Assembly (NCBI GenBank): GCA_023213315.1 | Contig: JAKCPI010015395.1 | Coordinates: 1 to 64,000 of the forward strand | From: Euborellia annulipes | Lineage: Eukaryota > Arthropoda > Insecta > Dermaptera > Anisolabididae | Length of the DNA: 64,000 bases | Direction of reading: 5' to 3' | Shown here: positions 32,985 through 44,300 of the stretch, one piece after another | Numbering within the stretch: the first letter of the stretch is position 1 | Layout of the letters: every line of letters starts with the position of its first letter | Notes under the pieces: generated by a model | What the model saw: the letters and a program-made list of their open reading frames with translations, nothing else | Databases searched by the model: none | What the model was told of the DNA's origin: nothing | Program-made: the position numbers and the translations under genes

Positions 32985-33143
32985 TTTTTTTTTAAACATT
33001 CACATTTTTTTCTCATTCACTCTCACACTCACACACACATTCACAGTCTTCTCGGCAACTCTGGCCATTTAAGACTTTTGACGATAACCGTTGTATTGAA
33101 AATATCTATTGAGGGTTCAGGCATTTCTATTTAAGCCATCTGG
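32985..33143 (-). mobile_element. SINE-A, 5'-truncated with duplication
   Basis: Tail and body up to TTAAGCCATCTGG. Flanked by TTATGAAAGAATT at 32972-32984 and 33144-33156 (13 bp). The tRNA head is missing, as expected from incomplete reverse transcription. Confidence 0.85.
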
Positions 33144-33156
33144 TTATGAAAGAATT

Positions 33157-33487
33157 AATATAACAATAAAATTATTAAATCACACAAATGAAAAATAATA
33201 AATATTCTCATATAATTAAAATTTCATTTTTTTTTTTTTATTGATTTAAGAACTTTTATCATCTGTAACAAAGTATAAACGATAAAGTTGACAAAAGATA
33301 AAACGAAGTCGATACTTAAACATTGTAAATGTCACAAGCACCTTGGTGTGCAAATTATACATTTAAAAGTAGGCCTAATAATAATAAAGATAATTTCCAA
33401 ATTAAAATTTTTTTTCCAACTTCAAAGTTGAATACATTTTTACGTTGACTACTTAAAAAATCTGGTGTAATAAAAACAATTATTTCT
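33157..33487. other. Unassigned A/T-rich sequence
   Basis: No recognised features except AAATCTGGTGT at 33459-33469, a scrap of a THR end. Confidence 0.4.
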
Positions 33488-33542
33488 ACTTTCTCTTACC
33501 CTATATATGAAATATATAGAGAGAAAGTATTGTTTATGTATG
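33488..33542 (+). repeat. THR left-end fragment
   Basis: ACTTTCTCTTACCC, AT-rich loop, GAGAGAAAGTATTG, then diverges. Bordered at once by a hAT-like MITE. Confidence 0.6.
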
Positions 33543-33550
33543 GTTTCAGC

Positions 33551-33794
33551 CAAGAGCGGATCCAGAGGTGTTTATCGGGGGGGGGGTAATCTGGTGTGAC
33601 TAATCACACAACATACAATTTTTTCTTAATTTCGGTAATTTACAGGCGCATTCTGTACTTGTTTGCCAGAATATAAATACAAATTAAATTTTTAAGTATT
33701 AATTTTTAAAATTTTACATTCAAAATAATTTTTTTTTTTTCAAGTCTCGGGGGAGGGGATAATTACCCCCTTTACCCCCCTGTATTCACCCTTG
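33551..33794. mobile_element. hAT-like MITE with CAAGAGCGG / CACCCTTG ends
   Basis: Duplication GTTTCAGC at 33543-33550 and 33795-33802. Ends CAAGAGCGGATCCAGAGG and its imperfect complement. Near its left end it carries a diverged THR-type hairpin strand (AATCTGGTGTGACTAATCAC). Confidence 0.8.
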
Positions 33795-33802
33795 GTTTCA
33801 GC

Positions 33803-34345
33803 CCATATTTATTCAAAGAGAGTCAATTAGAAGGGTATTGGTATTAATTCGTAGTCACTTTGAAAATTTTCCAAAATAGCCTAATCAAAACTCTTAGGAT
33901 TTATTATTTGTTCTTAAAGAGCAGTCGAAGGGAGAGAGAGAGAGAGAGGAGATGTTCGCCTCCCCTCCCCGCCCGCCCTGCTTGCCCTCTCTCCACTCCT
34001 TTCTCTTATTGTCGAGGCCAAAAATAAAACGGCAGAAATTAATAAAAATAAAAATTCACATTTTATATCTCAATTGAATTTTATTCACAGATAAATTAAA
34101 TATTTGACATCTCAAAGGACAGCAGCGACTTGTAATTTGGTTCTTAAAGAAAAAAAAAAGAGTTTTACATGAATTGATACAAATCATAAAATATGAGAAT
34201 TTATCAAAAAGATGAAGAAATTTCAAATTTTGTCATGAAAAAAAAATATATACAAAATTTGTAGAGACTCGTCTCATTACACAAAAAAAAAGAAACAAAG
34301 CATTTAGGATATAGAATATTTTATGATGATTTTCAAATAATAAAT
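33803..34345. other. Unassigned sequence
   Basis: A (GA)n patch at 33932-33948 precedes a C-rich block to 34005. The rest is A/T-rich. Confidence 0.4.
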
Positions 34346-34730
34346 CAAAGAGTACTAGTACTTTACTGATTCACTTTTTCAGGTTTTTTCCGATTTTCAC
34401 AAAATTCGCTGCAACGATTTTGATTAAAATTTAAAAATCAATTATTTTTTAAATCCTCTTTAAAATGTATATTTTCATTTTTCCATTGAAATCTTCTCAA
34501 GACCACTTTACTCTTGTACTTGATAGGAAAGATAGGAGAAACGGTTGCCATGGTAACAAAATATAAATATTTTCCCATTTTTATAAATTTTATATCTTAA
34601 ATTCCAATATATCGGCGGAAAGTAAATATATCTCGACACAAAAAAAATCTGGTGTGACAAGCACAGATCACAACTTTCGTTCACCGTAGGTAAGAGAAAG
34701 TTGTGTGCTGTACAAACAAGTCACAGTAAA
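34346..34730 (+). repeat. THR copy 9, right half
   Basis: Starts in the CTAGTACTTTACTGA block and runs to a degraded terminal hairpin (TGTGCTGTACAAACAAGTCACAG). Confidence 0.75.
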
Positions 34731-35361
34731 ATATTTTAATATCAAATAATTTGTCGGGAACTTTTTCTCACTCACACTTGGTGTTATTTTCTAAAATAGT
34801 GGAGTTAGCCAATTTTGCCTAATATTTAACTTTTTAATTATACTATCTAAAAAAAAAAAAATAAGTTTTGTTTATTTATTTAAAGTGAAAGATTAAGAGA
34901 GATTATTAAATTTTTCCGAGGATGATTAACAATTTAAATCTAATAAGTAAAGTCACAAAAAAAAAGAGAGAGATAGCGAAAGAGAGAAAGAGAGAAAGAG
35001 AGAAAGATAATAAGTTTTATGAAGATGCAAAACGAGAAGAGGAGCGTGGATTGAATAAAGAATGAGAGAGAAAGAGAGAAAAATGAATGTCATTTCTCTC
35101 TCTATCTCTCTCTTTCTTTCTCGTCTACTTGTAATGATTATCTTTTTTTTTTTTTAAGAAATGTCCTTGGGGGTGAATGTCAAGTGAACAGGGAGGGGGG
35201 AGGGGATTCGGACTTCAAATAACGGAGATTTAACCTCTGAGTACTATTGGGGGGCCTTTCGTTTAGGCTTTGCCATTGCAAGTGCCACATTGAATCTTTG
35301 GTCCGAAAATCCTCGGGCATTAAAAAAAACATTTTTTTATGCAGTTTTTTTTTTTTTAATT
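34731..35361. other. Unassigned; purine-rich low complexity
   Basis: 34968-35080 is (GAGAAA)n-like and 35097-35130 is its pyrimidine complement (CTCTCTATCTCTCTCTTTC). The two could pair. No gene seen. Confidence 0.45.
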
Positions 35362-35373
35362 AATTAAATTCGT

Positions 35374-35794
35374 TGATAGGTAAATAAAAGAATAGCAGCT
35401 AAAAATTATTTCATTTATTGACCCACTAGGCTGACGTTTCGGTCTTGGTCAAGACCATCCTCAGAGCTATAACAACACAAAGTATATTTTTTGAAAATAT
35501 TATTCGTGAAATTTTACAATTTATAACATTATATAACTTGGCATAATACAGAGATATTATAATTACCTTGCGGGTTGTCAATATAGGCATACAAATAATA
35601 ACACAATCATATATTCCATGTACATTCGGTTACAGATATTTGAAAAATTAATATGTAAAATCATTGACATTATACTTATGTCTTGACCAAGACCGAAACG
35701 TCAGCATAGTGGGTCAATAAATGAAATAATTTTTAGGCTGCTATTCTTTTATTTACCTATCAAGGCGATTATCCAGCTATAAAATCCACATTTG
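35374..35794. mobile_element. Penelope-like inverted insertion
   Basis: Arms 35374-35475 and 35678-35763 are complementary. A tail of about 31 bases follows on the right. Duplication AATTAAATTCGT at 35362-35373 and 35795-35806. The left arm has a hammerhead-like core on minus (35425-35470): CTGAGGA, extra T, stem II GGTCTT-AAGACC, GAAACGTC. Stem I is only about 3 base pairs. The right arm keeps the stem II to GAAACGTC part only. Confidence 0.65.
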
Positions 35795-36005
35795 AATTAA
35801 ATTCGTGTCCATTTTACATAATAGAAAGTTTTTTTTTTTTAAATTATGATTAATTAAAAAATAATTACAATTATTTTGTTTCTATTTATAGAAAATTTCA
35901 GAAAACGTTCTTATTATGGAAAGTGTTTTTTTTTTCTAAATCTAAAAATGTAAATAGATAAATATGCATTCTTTTATTCTTATAGTTAAAAAAAGTTTCG
36001 AATAA

Positions 36006-36505
36006 AATTTATAAAAGCATAAAGATGAAATCAATCAATTTGGCGATTATTTCAAATGCTGGGAGAGCATCAATTTGTTTTTTCAAATTCGATCTGCGCC
36101 CAGAGTGCAGCCAGGGAGCCTCGCTTCACTCTCGTCTAGGCTTTTCTTCACGCGCACATTCGCTTTTCAAAAACTCGCTCTATCTCTCTTATTTTTCGTT
36201 GGATTTGTGGAAAAATGCAAAACTGGTCTTTTCAATCAATTATAAAGCTATAGACATTTTTTTATTTAACTACGACCACATAAAATGGGGCTTTATTTAT
36301 TGCCTTTTACATCTTCAAATTTTAACTGCCTCTTTCATTTTCTAATTTATTGTTTTTTAATTAAATAAACAAATTTAGGCCTTGATATTGATTGAATAAC
36401 TTAGTATACAAAATATTCAAGCAAAAACAATGAAATTTTAGTCTCAAAACGTTCTGAAAATGATTAAAAATCGATTTTCCAAATTTATTTTGACATATTA
36501 ATTTT
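36006..36505 (-). repeat. R1 repeat segment (inverted)
   Basis: Matches 27140-27640 in the same direction. Its 106-codon ORF (36025-36345) is homologous to non-coding R1 copies and is not supported as a gene. Confidence 0.6.
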
Positions 36506-36507
36506 TA

Positions 36508-36780
36508 CTTTCTCTTAAAATTCAAAAATCAATTATTTTATTGATGCTGTTCTCATTTTGCTTTCAAAATTGTTTGAAGACCACCATGGGCGTAACTAGA
36601 GAATTTGGCTGGGGGGGGGGGCATGGGACCAGCAATCCTAGCTATCCTCCGATGGGTGTGGAAAGCCCCATATTTTCTCAATTTTTTTGGGGCAAGGCAC
36701 CCCCCTAGTTACGCCCTAGTTAACGTAAAAAGTCTTATATGGTTTAAGCTGCCGAAAAGAGTGTGAGTGTTAAAATAAAA
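36508..36780. repeat. Deleted THR, small MITE and SINE-A tail
   Basis: 36508-36582 joins a THR left end directly to its right-middle body. About 36586-36716 has inverted ends ATGGGCGTAACTAG / CTAGTTACGCCC around G and C runs (MITE). 36720-36780 matches the SINE-A 3' tail (GCCGAAAAGAGTGTGAG). Confidence 0.55.
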
Positions 36781-36837
36781 AGTATACTTATGACTGTTTT
36801 ATGGCTGTGGAGATTTAATCAGTGTCCGAAAGAACTT

Positions 36838-37085
36838 TATAATCAGGAGATTAAATAAAAATTAATTTATTTAAATTTTGTTAGCAGAGTTCCGGTGGCA
36901 AATCACACAACCTTCATCAGGGCAAATATTGTCTTAGGTAATCACATAAAATAGACATTAAAATACCTAAGTTAACAATATTTGCCCTGATCAAGATCGT
37001 GATTGGCGACCGAAACGTCTGGCTGCAAAGTTTCTTCAAATTAAGACTTATTTATTTTTGCAATTAAAATCTGAATTTCAGGAGT
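36838..37085. mobile_element. Degraded Penelope-like inverted fragment
   Basis: Two inverted remnants of the 13855 family: AATATTTGCCCTGATGAAGG on minus (36915-36935) and AATATTTGCCCTGATCAAG on plus (36981-36999), then CGACCGAAACGTCTGGCTGC. Core bases have mutated. No clear duplication. Confidence 0.5.
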
Positions 37086-37566
37086 TGGGAGTAATAAACT
37101 TGGGTCTTTACTCTCTCTAATGGATGGGGAGTTTTTGAAAAGCTCTTGTAAGTAGAGGTTTTAGCGAGAGGGGAGGGGGGGGGAGAGGTTCGTGACCTGA
37201 CAATATTAGTCCCGGGTCGTCAATCATCCCACGGGATCCTCGGGCTGCTGCTATTTAGAAGGATCGATCCTTATACTACTCCTTGAATAGAAACTTTTCT
37301 TTTTTTTTTTTGTCTTCTCATTTATCAAATGGAAAAAAAATTCCTTCTGCATTATTTAGGTCTAATCATATTAAGAGGTTGTATTTTTATAGGTCCTTTC
37401 TACTGTGTATGAATAATAGAGAGAGGTTAAGTTTCTATTACATTATAGAAAAGACATTTTGTATAAGAATTGTCTTCTCTACTATCCTAAGACAACTACG
37501 TTGATCAATTTCGATATAAATTTTAGAGAATAGATTATCCCCATATTTTTCTTCTTTTTTTTTACT
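37086..37566. other. Unassigned sequence
   Basis: G run at 37161-37173; otherwise no recognised repeat or gene. Confidence 0.4.
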
Positions 37567-38335
37567 TTCTCATGTACGAGGTATATAAAGAGAAAGTATT
37601 GTAATCGTAAAAAAATTCGACCTGATGATTCTCGACTTTTTTCTGAATAAACATTTTTGGTATTATGCTTCTGTGTGTGTGTGTGTGTGAACACGATTGC
37701 TTTAAAAAATATTTCGATGAAATTTGGTGTATACTTTTTTCACTAGAACTAGCCTAGCAGGTGTAAAAACAAATTCATATTTTCAGTTAATCCAAAAATG
37801 AATGGGAAAAAAGTTTGTTAAAAAAAAACGGTCCTCGGGCTTGGTGTAGGGGATGGTGTGCTGGCCTTGTATACCAAAAGGTCGCGGGTTCGTATCCCAG
37901 GCAGTCCGATGATTTTATTTAAGCCATTTGTATACCAAATGGCTTAAATAAGAATACCTGGACCCCAAATATCTAATACTATTAAACGAGCAATGTATAT
38001 TTATTTATTTGTTTGTAATCAGTTCTCGAAAAGGGCTCTAACGATTTTTTTTTTTTTTCAAATTTTAATTTTTTCGGTATGAAAATGAAATTGCGCTAGG
38101 TCACACCTTTGGAAAAATTCGGGTACTAGTACTTTACTGATGTTCTTTTTTAGTTTTTTCCAATTTTCTCAAAATTTCCAACTAACGATTTCTCTCAAAT
38201 TTTAAATATTTTCTATTTCTGGTCTAGAAAACAAATTTCTTTAGGTCTCGTCTTCGGAAATACTCGAGTACTAGTACTTTACTAGAGTATTTTTTTTAGT
38301 TTTTCCAAATTTCTTGCTTTAACAATTTTTTTTTA
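37567..38335 (+). repeat. Diverged THR relative carrying a SINE-A
   Basis: ACTTTCTCATG, loop, AAGAGAAAGTATTGTAATCG, a (TG)n run and AAATTTGGTGTATAC follow THR order but with different sequence. 38030-38330 continues with CTAGTACTTTACTGATG blocks, twice. The SINE-A at 37832-37985 (head GCTTGGTGTAGGGGATGG, B box GGGTTCGTATCCC) sits between them. This is an older THR subfamily. Confidence 0.6.
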
Positions 38336-38600
38336 CTTTCTCTTACCTATATGTATATGTTAATATTCATATATATATAGAGATAGAAGTATTGCGATCA
38401 TGTCAAAAATTCAATGTCGAGATTTTTATGGGCGTTTTGAAAAAATCGGTCAAAAAGTACTAGTACTTTACTAATGTACTTTTTTAGTTTTTTTTTTCGA
38501 CTATCTCAAAATTCGCTCCAACGATTCTTTATTAAATCCATAAATCAACTATTATTTAGATGCCCTTTTAAAAAGTACATCAGTAATATTTTGTGAAAAT
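38335..38600 (+). repeat. THR fragment, left end plus partial body
   Basis: ACTTTCTCTTACC with hairpin, then an internal deletion that removes the microsatellite. Ends near AAAAAGTACATCAG. Confidence 0.65.
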
Positions 38601-38883
38601 TGTTTGAAGTACTCAAATCATTTCATCTAAATTAAATTTTACACTTTGATATTTAACTACCCTACAGTAATACAAGATGGAAATATCGCTTGTGTTCAAA
38701 TAAATATAACGACCATGTGATGATGAAGAATTGAAAGATTTTACATCTAACTAAATATATAACTATCATTTATTTGGCAATATTCTCTGAATGCTTATTT
38801 AATTCTTTTTTTCTCGTTCAATTTTTATAATTCTTCCAAATGTCCAAAAAAAAAAAAAAAATTTAACTTAAAAGCTATTAAAT

Positions 38884-38887
<4 letters not shown>

Positions 38888-38923
<36 letters not shown>

Positions 38924-39176
38924 CATTCACACTTTTTTCTCATTCGCACTCACACTCACACACACATTCACACAGTCTTTTCGGCAACTCAGGCCATTTA
39001 AGACTTTAGACGATAAGCGTTGTAATTAATGTATATATATTGAGGGTTCAGGCATTTCTATTTAAGCCATTTGGTATCCAAATGGCTTAAATAAAATCAT
39101 CGGACTGCCTGGGTCCGAACCCGCGACGTTTGGCATAGGAGGTAGGCACGCTACCTACTATGCCACACCCAGGGGC
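38888..39176 (-). mobile_element. SINE-A copy, full length
   Basis: Flanked by CTATTAAATTATT at 38875-38887 and 39177-39189. Long T run at the 3' end, complete body hairpin and tRNA head (minus strand). Confidence 0.88.
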
Positions 39177-39189
39177 CTATTAAATTATT

Positions 39190-39588
39190 ATTTATTAAAA
39201 GAGAAATAATATTTCTTAGAATCGAGGGGAGGGCGCCTGGCGACAATCAGAGTGGAGGGGTGGGGAGCCTGCAACGCGCCAACCTCCCCTCCTTTGGCCA
39301 ATTTAAGAGCCCGGAAATAATTACATTGGGAATGAATAAAATCTTGATAATTCAAATGTCTATAACTCGGAAACGGCGCATCCAATTCGCATCGGATTTT
39401 TTGTAATGAGTTTAGAATTTCCTAGAGAATATTCACATGTAACTAAAATTGAATAATTAAGAATATATTTTTTTCTTTAATCTAACCATCTGTTCGACCA
39501 ATCAAATGATAGTAAAAAGGATCATCGTTCTATATTCTCTGAAATTTTCCCTTTTATCTGTATATAAAATTTTCAAATAGTTTTTTTT
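39190..39588. repeat. Interspersed repeat R2, second copy
   Basis: Matches 26160-26520, with the same G/C-rich start and GCATCGGATTTTTTGTAATG. Confidence 0.55.
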
Positions 39589-40272
39589 ACTTTCTCTTAC
39601 CTATGTATATATGTAATATATATATAGAGAGAAAGTATTGGATTCATGTCAAAAATTCGATGTCGAGATTTTGATGGATCTTCACGTTTTGAGGTCCCCT
39701 GAATCCAAAAAAGTGGTTTTCGCGACATGGTCTGTCTGTGTGTGGGTGGGTGTGTGGGGGGGGGGGTGTGTCTGTGTTCAATTTTAAGCATGAAGGAATT
39801 GAGCTATGAGGCTGAAATTTTATATTTTAGTTAAACACCCCCCGGGACCGGAAAAATAAGCTTTTAATCAAAATCGGCCAAAGAGTACTAGTACTTTACT
39901 GATGTACTTTTTCAGTTTTTTTCGATTTTCTCAAAATTTGCTCCAACGATTTTTTTTAAAATTCAAAAATCAATTATTTTTTAGATGCTCTTTCAAATGT
40001 ATATTCTCATTTTGCGATTGAAATCTTCTGAAGACCACTTTACTCTTGTATTTCATAGGGAAGATAGGAGAAATGGTTGCCATGGTAACAAAATATAAAT
40101 ATTTTCCCATACTTATAAATTTTACATCTGAATTCATATGTTCCATACTGTCATGTCGGGAACTAAATATATGTCGACACAAAAAATCTGGTGTGACAAG
40201 CACAGAACACAACTTTCGATTACCGAAGGTAAGAGAAAGTTGTGTGCTGTGCGCCAGTCACACCAGATTTTT
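39589..40272 (+). repeat. THR copy (full length)
   Basis: Both hairpins intact. Microsatellite has become GTGGGTGGG / G-run. Differs from copy 1 by a few per cent by eye. Confidence 0.88.
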
Positions 40273-40371
40273 TTATTTCTCTTTATTAGCCCCTCTAATC
40301 TCCCCCACTCCAAATTTTTATTAAATAAACGAATATTAAATAAATTTTAAATAAATACCTTAGGGGTTGTC

Positions 40372-40860
40372 CACATATTACGCGTTAGGGGAGGGAGAGG
40401 TCTGGCCAAAACGTTACTAATTCTGACATGGGGGACCCGGGGGTTTCTCTAAGTTTGACAAAAATTCAAAGTTGAATTTATAAAATAAAAAAAAGAAAAA
40501 AAAAAAAAAGGCAGAAACAGGGAAAAATGGTGTGATTATTTGAGTCACGAAGGAAAATTTACTATAAAAAAAAAAAGATAAAATGATATGTATTTTGGAA
40601 TTTTGTATAAGAAATTTTATTCGGGGGGAGGGGGGGGTAGTTCTATGTTGTGACATAATATTTGTAGATGGGGTTTATATGTGACTAACTGTGACTGAGG
40701 GGGGGGTCTAGAAAATTGTCAAAAAAAGGCGTTACGTAATATGTGACAAAATATAAATATTCTCCAATGTTTATAAATTTTATATCTTTTACATCTTGAA
40801 TTCAAATGTACTGTACTGTCGGAAACTAAATATATGTCTATTTCTATTTTTGATGTGACA
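40372..40860. repeat. MITE (GTTGTCCACATATTACG ends) and THR fragment
   Basis: 40376-40746: GTTGTCCACATATTACGCG against GCGTTACGTAATATGTGAC, with G runs inside both ends, a MITE layout. It runs straight into a THR right-middle fragment (AAAATATAAATATTCTCC ... CGGAAACTAAATATATG). Confidence 0.55.
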
Positions 40861-41361
40861 CCTGTTGTAATATTATTATCTATAGGTTAAAAAGTAGTTT
40901 CCTTCAGGTGTTTTTAGCAGGATCTTACGAGTAAATATATGTATGGTAGAAAGTATGATATGTTTCATTTTTTGCGAAAACTGTAGGTGTATGGTCGATT
41001 ATGTAAGAAGTTGAATTGGGTAAAAAATGTCATCTTAACCTAATTTTAAAATAACCGCTAAAAATAAATACTTTGAGTAAAAAAGAATAAAATCTAAAAA
41101 AAAATGAATTTTAAAAAAAAGTGAATTTAGAATAAGAATAAGAAGAATAAGAATAATTTTTATTGCTTATGAATTTACAATTCTTAGCAAGGAGTTGAGT
41201 CCTCTCCTTCACCTTTTTTCAGCTTATACAATTTTTTTTTTTTAATTACGTTTTACAAAAGTATAAATAAAAATGATAAACCAAAACAATGAATAAAAAA
41301 AAAAAAACAAAACAAAACAATAAATGAAATAAAACAGACAATTGAAAAAGAGGCTTATAAG

Positions 41362-44300
41362 TTAGTTCTTTCTTAATCTTAAGGAACTCACAAGGAAATA
41401 ATATAGATCATTTAACATTTCATAGTTTTCTATATCTAGGATCTGTAAACCCTCATCATTCATATATTTTTTTAAATGTTTATCTCTCACACCCTTTAGA
41501 CAAGCACACTCCAAGAGCAAATGATCTAAAGTATCTCTTTCCCGATTACAAAATTTACAAAACTCCTCTGGATCAAACACATATCTACAGCTATCAAAAA
41601 TTATTCTAAATGGCCTATTGTTAGTGTTTGTGAGACGAAATTGGCAAACAAGTCTTAATTTACTTATGGAGCATTGAAATCTTAAATAATTTTCACCGGA
41701 AAGAGAGAAACTTGATAAAAGTCTATAGTTCTTATTGAATGTGCTATTCAAAATAAAATCTATATCCAGACTCATTAAATTATTTTTAAAAGCAGCCAAG
41801 ATGTTACATTTATTTTTCGAAATTTCGGAAAGTGGACAGTTTACCAAATATTCATATCCAACAATCCTAAGTTTATTATAAAGACAACTGTACCAATTAA
41901 AAGGGAGGTTGTCCTTCACCTTGGTTTTGAACAATTCAGAAAAACATAGCTTAGGTAATCTCTCATCTGGCATCTTTAATAAAATTATCCACCAGTTCAC
42001 CATTCTTTTAAAAATTTTAAAATGTGTATGTATCCGACCCGTCTCCATACGCACATATGCATTGGGGGTATTAACAGGAAGCTGTAAGAGTTTTTTAAAA
42101 TAAGATAGTTGGCCTCTTTCAATATGATCAAAATAGGCACATCCCCATACCTCTGCCAAATAAAGAAGGACACTCTCAGCTAAGGAATCGTAAAGGAGAC
42201 ATTTTGATTCCCAGGTATCTGACTTGACATTTTTCAAGATAGTAATAACAGTGTTCTTTGCTGAATTAAATTTGGATAAAAAATATCTGCTGGCTGGATA
42301 AAATTTTGCTGAGGAGCTAAACGGGACACCCAAATAATTAAAAGTCTTCACTTCCTGTATAATATTATTTCCATAATATAGATTTTTTTTTAAAGATCGA
42401 CCTCCTTTACAAAACTGCATTACATAAGACTTGGCAGTATTCACCACTAAGGAGTTCACCCCACAATATTCTTCAAGAGTTCTTAGGCCTCTCTGGGCAT
42501 CCGCCCATGTAGAGGAAAGCAACACGATATCGTCGGCATATAATATCATTGATAAATCTCTTTTCCGGGAAACACTCACCCCCCTCACACCAGCCTTTTC
42601 AAAAAACTCTATTATGTCAGAAACAAAAATAGCAAAAAGCAGAGGACTGAGTATCTCCCCTTGCAACAGGCCCTCGGAAACTTGAAATTCCCTCGAATTC
42701 TCACTTCCCTGTGAGACACTCATTGTTGCTCCCTCGTACATTATCATTAATAGCCTCAAGATTTTCCCGTTTAGACCAATTTCGTAAAGTTTATGCCACA
42801 ATTTAAAATGAGAAACAGAATCAAAGGCTCGTTTTAGATCTATAAAAATTCCGTAGACTCTTCTACCACCTCCCTTAAGTTGCAAGTTCACCACCGAGGA
42901 GAGAGTGAAAACGGCGTCCCTACAGCCTCTTCCGGATCTAAATCCCATTTGCTCTTCAGGGATGATATTTAACTTTTCAGACCAGTCCGTGAGCCTTTTA
43001 TATATAATAGATGTAAAGATTTTAGATATTGTGTTAAATATGGCAATTCCCCTGTAATTGGACAGATTTCTCGGATCTCCCTTCTTTAATAAGAGCATCA
43101 TTTTAACATTATGCCAACTTTTTGGATAAGTTTCAGAACTAATTATTTTGTTAAATAAATTTAATAAGTAGTGGTTCCAAGCTGGAGTTAGGAACTTAAA
43201 ACACTCATTAGGGACTAGATCAAAACCGACTGCTTTATTATTTTTACTGTTGTTTATACTAATCAGTAACTCATCGAGGGTAATATCTGAATCAAGTATA
43301 GGATGAGAAGCACTGAAAAATCTCAAAATCCTGTCTGGTCTGGGGGGAAATAATGAGGAGTAAAAGACCTCCCACTCACTTACACTTATAGGACACTCAT
43401 TGTTTCTTCTGGGTCGGAAACGCTTAACTGTCTTCCAAAAATCCGATGAGTTCTTTACATTTGCAAAACAAAATTTCATGTTATCATAATATTCTTTTTT
43501 AGCAACTAACAAAAAACCTCTATAATTCTTCTTATCTGTCAAAAACAAATCTCTCAAATATGCATTTGACTTATCCCTCTGCCAAATCTTATAACTTCTA
43601 TTTACAATTTTTTTCAATTCATTACAATCCCTTGTAAACCATGGGTTTTTACTCCTTACATTAGTTTTTACAATTTTATGAGAAATGACTTCTGACTCAT
43701 ACATTGCTTTCATTACAGAAGAGTAAAAATTACAATACAGATCATCAACCGAATCACTATTAAAATAAATGTTGGGGCTAGAATAAAGAAGCGAATTAAA
43801 TTTAATAAGACTTTTCTGATTTCTAGATATAAAGTTCGTAGAACCGTCACAACAGACACTTTCCATCCGAGACTTGGAAGGCAAACTTAAGGCTATATTA
43901 CAGAAAAGATGATCAGAAACATTAGCTATATTCTCTATTTTGAAGTCCGCAATAATTGGCAATGTATTAATCGAGGCCCAAACCAAGTCAATGACACTGC
44001 AACCCCTTTCTGAAATATAAGTATACTCGGCGGGAGTATCCCCATATGAACGACCATTACAAACAAATAAACCGAGAGGTTCCATTAGATCTACCAAGGA
44101 TGTTCCTCTATCATTGATCACGGGGTCATTAGAAAGTCTCTCACCCGATAAAAGCGAATCTTCAAAAAAGTCCTCTTCAAGGCCATTCAAAACTCCTATT
44201 CTCGTGTTGAAGTCACCCCCGACAAATATAAACGAATCTTCATAAGTGTTCACTATATCAGTTAGTTGGTAGCTAAAATTTTTAAAAGAAATTTCCTCAC

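Noticed and set aside
36025..36345. 106-codon ORF on + strand
   Set aside because: Lies in the R1 repeat; homologous segments at 18657 and 27210 are in differently broken frames.
37842..37915. Intact tRNA gene
   Set aside because: A and B boxes are present, but the cloverleaf does not close and the sequence continues into the SINE-A body. The same holds for other SINE heads.
42431..42685. Plus-strand ORFs inside the LINE (also 41909, 44378)
   Set aside because: Shadows of ORF2 on the opposite strand.
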